Below, in pieces: positions 6,518-9,084 of a stretch of DNA of 9,084 nucleotides (position 1 is the stretch's first letter; the number at the start of each line of letters is the position of its first letter). Both the position numbers and the translations under genes were made by a program. The notes under the pieces are model-generated. The model worked only from the letters and a program-made list of their open reading frames with translations. It was not told where the DNA came from and did no database searches. This DNA is from Clostridiales bacterium UBA7103 (GTDB lineage Bacteria; Bacillota; Clostridia; Oscillospirales; Oscillospiraceae), in the NCBI GenBank assembly GCA_002493305.1, contig DKYJ01000004.1, forward strand, positions 1 through 9,084, in the 5' to 3' direction.

Positions 6518-7240
6518 TCAGGTCATCTTAACTGCCGTGTCCAGAGCGATCTCTATCATCTGAGCGAAGGAGGTCTGGCGCTTATCGGCGTCCAGCGCCT
6601 CTGGGCGGTAGATATGGTCGGATATGGTGCAGATGCAGAGCGCGCGCTTTCCGGCGTAGGCGGCGTTGGCATAGAGCCCGGCTGCCTCCATCTCGATAGC
6701 CAGCACACCCATGCGCTTCCACTGGTCGTTCTTGCAGCAGCCCTCGGCAGAGTAGAAATTATCGGCGGAGAGGAGGTTGCCCACCTTCATCTCGACGCCG
6801 TGCTCCTTCGCCGCCTCGACAGCGCGGGAGAGCAGCGTATAGTCTGCAATGGGGGCGAAGCTGCCGCCAAGCCCGAACTGGTCAATATAGCTGGAGTTGG
6901 TGCAGGCGCCCTGTCCGGCAACAACGTCCATCAGCTGAAGATCATCCTGCAAACCGCCGGCGGAGCCGACGCGGATAATGTTTTCCACACCGTAGAAATT
7001 GAAAAGCTCCCAGCTGTATATGCCGATAGAGGGGATACCCATGCCGGAGGCCATCACCGAAACAGGCACGCCCTTCCATGTGCCGGTGTAGCCCTGCACA
7101 CCGCGGACATTATTCACAAGCACGGGGTCTGTGAGAAAATTTTCGGCGATGTACTTTGCACGCAGCGGATCGCCGGGCATGAGCACGGTTTTTGCAAAAG
7201 CGCCAAGCGGGGCGTTTATATGAGGGGTAGGAACAGACAT
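6518..7240 (-). CDS. deoD: Purine-nucleoside phosphorylase, DeoD type
   Basis: This 240-residue cytosolic enzyme cleaves purine (deoxy)ribonucleosides with phosphate to free base and (deoxy)ribose-1-phosphate. The length matches hexameric DeoD enzymes. Visible sites by alignment to E. coli DeoD are TPHINA (5-10, His from the neighbouring subunit), PGDPLRAKYIA (22-32, phosphate-binding G23 and R27), NNVRG (43-47, R46), RVGSAGG (90-96, R90 and S93), EMEAAG (183-188, the ribose-contact Glu pair) and SDH (207-209, catalytic D208). I chose the ATG at 7240 over the longer open frame because GGAGG lies 6 bases upstream and it restores the usual N-terminus. It is a single-gene unit with a near-consensus promoter and a terminator right after the stop. 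Its gene lies back to back with udk-tdk and next to the importer genes, so it probably handles imported purine nucleosides. Confidence 0.95.
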   Translation of the reverse strand: MSVPTPHINAPLGAFAKTVLMPGDPLRAKYIAENFLTDPVLVNNVRGVQGYTGTWKGVPVSVMASGMGIPSIGIYSWELFNFYGVENIIRVGSAGGLQDDLQLMDVVAGQGACTNSSYIDQFGLGGSFAPIADYTLLSRAVEAAKEHGVEMKVGNLLSADNFYSAEGCCKNDQWKRMGVLAIEMEAAGLYANAAYAGKRALCICTISDHIYRPEALDADKRQTSFAQMIEIALDTAVKMT

Positions 7241-7264
7241 ATTTATACCTCCAAAACGGTTTTT

Positions 7265-7279
7265 TACAATTATATTGTA
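7265..7279. promoter_or_regulatory. Palindrome over the deoD -10 box
   Basis: TACAAT and ATTGTA flank TAT, a perfect 15-base dyad that includes the TATAAT box of deoD. A bound protein would block RNA polymerase. Being AT-rich and centred on a -10 box, it may simply reflect promoter composition. Confidence 0.3.
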
Positions 7280-7297
7280 GAAAAGCTGAAAAGTCAA
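7269..7297 (-). promoter_or_regulatory. Vegetative promoter of deoD
   Basis: On the minus strand the -35 is TTGACT (7292-7297, 5 of 6) and the -10 is TATAAT (7269-7274, 6 of 6), with a 17-base spacer. The start would be near 7262, about 22 bases before the start codon, leaving room only for the ribosome binding site. Confidence 0.88.
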
Positions 7298-7298
7298 A

Positions 7299-7327
7299 TT
7301 GAAATGGTCGAATAAATATGGTATAAC
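7299..7327 (+). promoter_or_regulatory. Vegetative promoter of udk-tdk
   Basis: On the plus strand the -35 is TTGAAA (7299-7304, 5 of 6) and the -10 is TATAAC (7322-7327, 5 of 6), with a 17-base spacer. TGG before the -10 makes an extended -10. Its -35 box is one base away from the -35 box of deoD on the other strand. The start site would be near 7334, giving a leader of about 110 bases. Confidence 0.8.
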
Positions 7328-7350
7328 TATTAATTAGAAATATAAAACCC

Positions 7351-7424
7351 AAGTAAGTGATGAACAAATCGTCAAGAGCAAATTGTCCTCAAGATGCCGC
7401 AGGCGGTTTGTTCATCGCTTACTT
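7351..7424 (+). repeat. 74-base hairpin element in the udk leader
   Basis: Twenty-base arms (7351-7370 and 7405-7424) pair fully with two G-U wobbles around a 34-base loop. The stem lies inside the udk leader, and its end is 7 bases before the GAGGTG ribosome binding site. No T-run follows, so it is not an ordinary terminator. The frame is open through the whole element into udk, from GTG-ATG at 7357-7362. AAAAC lies on both sides (7344-7348 and 7426-7430), which may be a target duplication or chance. Possible readings are a leader RNA that controls udk, a protective 5' stem, or a small palindromic mobile repeat. It matches no riboswitch I recognise. Confidence 0.7.
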
Positions 7425-7443
7425 AAAAACAGAGGTGCGGGAT

Positions 7444-8079
7444 ATGAACGATATTATGATAATCGGCATTGCCGGAGGCACCGGCAGCGGCAAAACCACC
7501 ATTACCAAGAAGCTCATAAGCCGTTTTGGGGACGACGTCTCCGTCATCTACCATGACAATTTCTACAAGGCGCACCATGATATGCCCTATGAGGAGCGCT
7601 GCCGCCTGAACTATGACCACCCCAGCGCCTTTGACACGGAGCTGCTGATCGAGGCGCTCAAGGAGCTGCGCCGCGGCAACAGCGTCACCTGCCCGGTCTA
7701 TGACTACTCTATCCATGACCGCACGGAGGAGACCGTGACGGTTCACCCCGCGCCTGTGGTCGTGGTAGAGGGGATATTGATTTTTGAAAATCTCCAGCTA
7801 TGCGAGCAGATGGACGTGAAGATTTTTGTTGATACCGACGCCGATGTACGTATCCTGCGCCGCATTGTCAGAGATGTGCGCGACAGGGGCCGCAGCCTTG
7901 AGAGTGTTATCAACCAATATCTCACCACTGTCAAGCCCATGCACGAGGAATTTGTGGAGCCCAGCAAGCGCCGGGCGGATATAATTGTCCCCGAAGGCGG
8001 GCATAATCGTGTTGCGATGGATATGCTCATGCACCGGGTGCGCTCGCATCTGGAAAACAGCGCGATGATCAGGGAGTGA
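7444..8079 (+). CDS. udk: Uridine kinase
   Basis: This 211-residue cytosolic kinase phosphorylates uridine and cytidine to UMP and CMP with ATP or GTP in pyrimidine salvage. E. coli Udk is of almost equal length. Visible motifs are the P-loop GGTGSGKTT (11-19), the substrate region YHDNFYKAHHDM (36-47), NYDHPSAFDTELL, which is close to invariant in the family, PVYDYSIHDRT, VVVVEGIL with the Walker B-like Glu, and the Arg-rich lid (RILRRIVRDVRDRGR). I start it at ATG 7444, preceded by GAGGTG at 7432-7437. The frame extends in phase to 7357 through the leader hairpin, but that extension has no ribosome binding site and the native fold begins at MNDIMIIGIAGG. It is first in a two-gene operon with tdk, 4 bases apart. 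Confidence 0.95.
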   Translation: MNDIMIIGIAGGTGSGKTTITKKLISRFGDDVSVIYHDNFYKAHHDMPYEERCRLNYDHPSAFDTELLIEALKELRRGNSVTCPVYDYSIHDRTEETVTVHPAPVVVVEGILIFENLQLCEQMDVKIFVDTDADVRILRRIVRDVRDRGRSLESVINQYLTTVKPMHEEFVEPSKRRADIIVPEGGHNRVAMDMLMHRVRSHLENSAMIRE

Positions 8080-8083
8080 GGAA

Positions 8084-8665
8084 ATGGCAAAGCTGTATTT
8101 CAAGTACGGGGCGATGGGCTCTTCAAAGTCTGCCCAGGCGCTGATAACGAAGTTTAATTACGAGGAGCTGGGTATGCGCGTCTGGCTCATTAAGCCCAGC
8201 GTTGATACCCGAGACGGGGCGGATATTATCCGCAGCCGCATCGGGCTTGAGAGCGTGGCTCAGGTGATAACGCCGGAGCAGAACATCACCGCGGAGTACA
8301 AAAAAGCCGGGCGGCACGATGTCATCATCGCGGACGAGGCGCAGTTTTTCACAAGCGAGCAGATCGACCAGCTGCGCGATTTAGTGGATGATGATAACCT
8401 GCCGGTGCTGTGCTTCGGGCTGAGGACGGATTTTCTCACGCACTTTTTCCCCGGGGCTCAGCGGCTCATGGAGCTGGCAGACTCGATAACGGAGATAAAA
8501 ACCGTCTGCGCCTGCGGCCGGAAGGCCACGGTCAACGCCCGTATCGACGGGGATGGCCGCATCGTCACCGAGGGCAGTCAGGTGCTTCTGGGCGGAAACG
8601 ACAGCTATATCGCCATGTGCCACAAGTGCTGGAAGCAGCGGATCAAGGAACAGGCGGGGGAGTAA
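8084..8665 (+). CDS. tdk: Thymidine kinase (TK1 type)
   Basis: This 193-residue cytosolic kinase phosphorylates thymidine and deoxyuridine to their monophosphates. Visible features are the P-loop GAMGSSKS (9-16, K15), DEAQF (84-88) with catalytic E85, LRTDF (113-117), a zinc site made of C142 and C144 with C179 and C182, and the thymidine-binding lasso GGNDSYIAMC (170-179). The length is normal for bacterial Tdk. The ATG lies 4 bases after the udk stop, with GGGAG and GAGG purine stretches overlapping the end of udk, so it is probably translated by coupled ribosomes. It gives thymidine a salvage route beside Udk, while DeoD serves purine nucleosides. The stop codon sits in the loop of a small hairpin at 8654-8673. 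Confidence 0.96.
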   Translation: MAKLYFKYGAMGSSKSAQALITKFNYEELGMRVWLIKPSVDTRDGADIIRSRIGLESVAQVITPEQNITAEYKKAGRHDVIIADEAQFFTSEQIDQLRDLVDDDNLPVLCFGLRTDFLTHFFPGAQRLMELADSITEIKTVCACGRKATVNARIDGDGRIVTEGSQVLLGGNDSYIAMCHKCWKQRIKEQAGE

Positions 8666-8673
8666 GCCCCCGC
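8654..8673 (+). other. GC hairpin enclosing the tdk stop codon
   Basis: GCGGGGG (8654-8660) pairs perfectly with CCCCCGC (8667-8673) around a 6-base loop that contains the TAA. A 7-bp stem of pure G-C pairs is stable. It lies 25 bases before the main terminator and could slow ribosomes at the stop or protect the mRNA end. It has no T-run of its own. Confidence 0.5.
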
Positions 8674-8698
8674 TTCAAGTCGCAGACACTTTGTCTAC

Positions 8699-8757
8699 AT
8701 GATACACCGCCCTCTCGCTTTCTGACGGGAGGGCGGTGTATCATTTTATGTTTTATC
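8699..8757 (+). terminator. Terminator of udk-tdk
   Basis: A perfect 16-bp stem (8699-8714 with 8729-8744) with a 14-base loop is followed on the plus strand by TTTATGTTTTAT. It lies between the convergent genes tdk and yigZ. On the minus strand there is no T-run after the stem, so it should stop mainly the udk-tdk transcript, though the stem may also mark the yigZ mRNA end. Confidence 0.85.
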
Positions 8758-8769
8758 TGCTGTTAAGTC

Positions 8770-9084
8770 TTATTTGATCCGGACCGCCCGGTGGGTCTCG
8801 CCCAGGGCCAGGGGGGTGACGCTGCCGTTGCTCACGTCAAAGATCCGGGCCTTGAAAGCCTCAAATCCTTCCCGGGGCACCAGCGCCTTGATGGTCACAC
8901 CGGCGGCGTAGTCCATCCCAACCACCTGGCCGCCCAGGGCGGCCACTTCCGTTTTCAGCCGCTCCGCCATGGCGTAGGAGCAGGGCAGCTCAGCCTCCAC
9001 CCAGGGGCGCACCACCGCGATCCCGGCGGCGTCCAGGGCGTCCTTGGCGCTCCGGGTGTAGGCCCGCAGCAGCCCGCCGGCCCC
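8770..9084 (-). CDS. yigZ: YigZ/IMPACT-family protein, C-terminal part
   Basis: This is the last 104 residues of a protein that runs off the right edge. The visible part starts GAGGLLRAYTRSAKDALDAAG, typical of the end of the UPF0029/IMPACT domain in YigZ. A DUF1949-like C-terminal domain follows, with DYAAGVTIKALVPREG, FKARIFDVSNGSVTP and HRAVRIK at the end. Full proteins are about 200 residues, so roughly half is missing. The function of the family is not settled; eukaryotic IMPACT acts in translational control through Gcn1. It is convergent with tdk and functionally unlinked to the salvage genes as far as can be seen. Its DNA is near 70% GC by hand count, against about 50-58% in sampled stretches of the other genes. 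Confidence 0.9.
   Translation of the reverse strand, partial: GAGGLLRAYTRSAKDALDAAGIAVVRPWVEAELPCSYAMAERLKTEVAALGGQVVGMDYAAGVTIKALVPREGFEAFKARIFDVSNGSVTPLALGETHRAVRIK

Noticed and set aside
6470..7315. A 281-codon plus-strand frame opposite deoD
   Set aside because: It runs through the deoD terminator and promoter and has no recognisable domain; deoD motifs are unmistakable on the minus strand.
7357..7443. An N-terminal extension of Udk of 29 residues, starting at GTG or ATG within the leader hairpin
   Set aside because: There is no ribosome binding site before it, the family starts at the MNDIMIIGIAGG position, and GAGGTG lies correctly before ATG 7444. Kept only as part of the hairpin finding.
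7334..7443. A riboswitch or PyrR-binding leader upstream of udk
   Set aside because: No purine riboswitch core, PyrR loop consensus or terminator/antiterminator pair was found; the long stem has no T-run.

Overview
The window reads as a nucleoside uptake and salvage locus from a low-to-mid GC Gram-positive anaerobe. A member of the Clostridia, perhaps Oscillospiraceae-like, is the best guess. Reasons are the strong AGGAGG-type ribosome binding sites, the lipobox in 'FALCACG' with an Ala/Pro/Glu-rich linker behind it, the Bacillus-like nup gene order, and well-formed intrinsic terminators. The taxonomic call is inference; the window holds no rRNA or marker gene.

Minus strand, read right to left. 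deoD (purine-nucleoside phosphorylase, 7240-6518) has its own promoter and terminator. Next is the BMP-family substrate-binding lipoprotein gene (6304-5249), with a strong promoter, an operator-like palindrome over the predicted transcription start, and two tandem terminators. Then comes a 396-residue protein related to fucose isomerase (5004-3814), with a candidate extended -10 promoter and a weak cre-like site. A stem-loop with no good U-tract follows, and then three tightly overlapping genes for the rest of the ABC importer: the double ATPase nupO (TTG start), permease nupP and permease nupQ. Two strong hairpins end the cluster near the left edge.

Plus strand. From a promoter almost touching that of deoD, a leader of about 110 nt runs into udk (uridine kinase, 7444-8079) and tdk (thymidine kinase, 8084-8665), ending at a 16-bp terminator hairpin. 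The leader carries a 74-base hairpin element with 20-bp arms. Convergent to tdk at the right edge is the C-terminal part of a YigZ/IMPACT-family protein, in clearly more GC-rich DNA.

Together the genes suggest this flow. The lipoprotein captures nucleosides, and NupO/NupP/NupQ import them. DeoD cleaves purine nucleosides to base and (deoxy)ribose-1-phosphate. Udk and Tdk phosphorylate uridine/cytidine and thymidine/deoxyuridine. The isomerase-like protein is the odd member and may act on a sugar.

I see no CRISPR array, tRNA, rRNA, phage gene or transposase. I found no clear sign of a wholly new system. The points most worth a second look are the isomerase-like gene set inside the transporter cluster, the 74-base hairpin ahead of udk, the palindrome at the lipoprotein promoter, and the compact divergent promoter pair.
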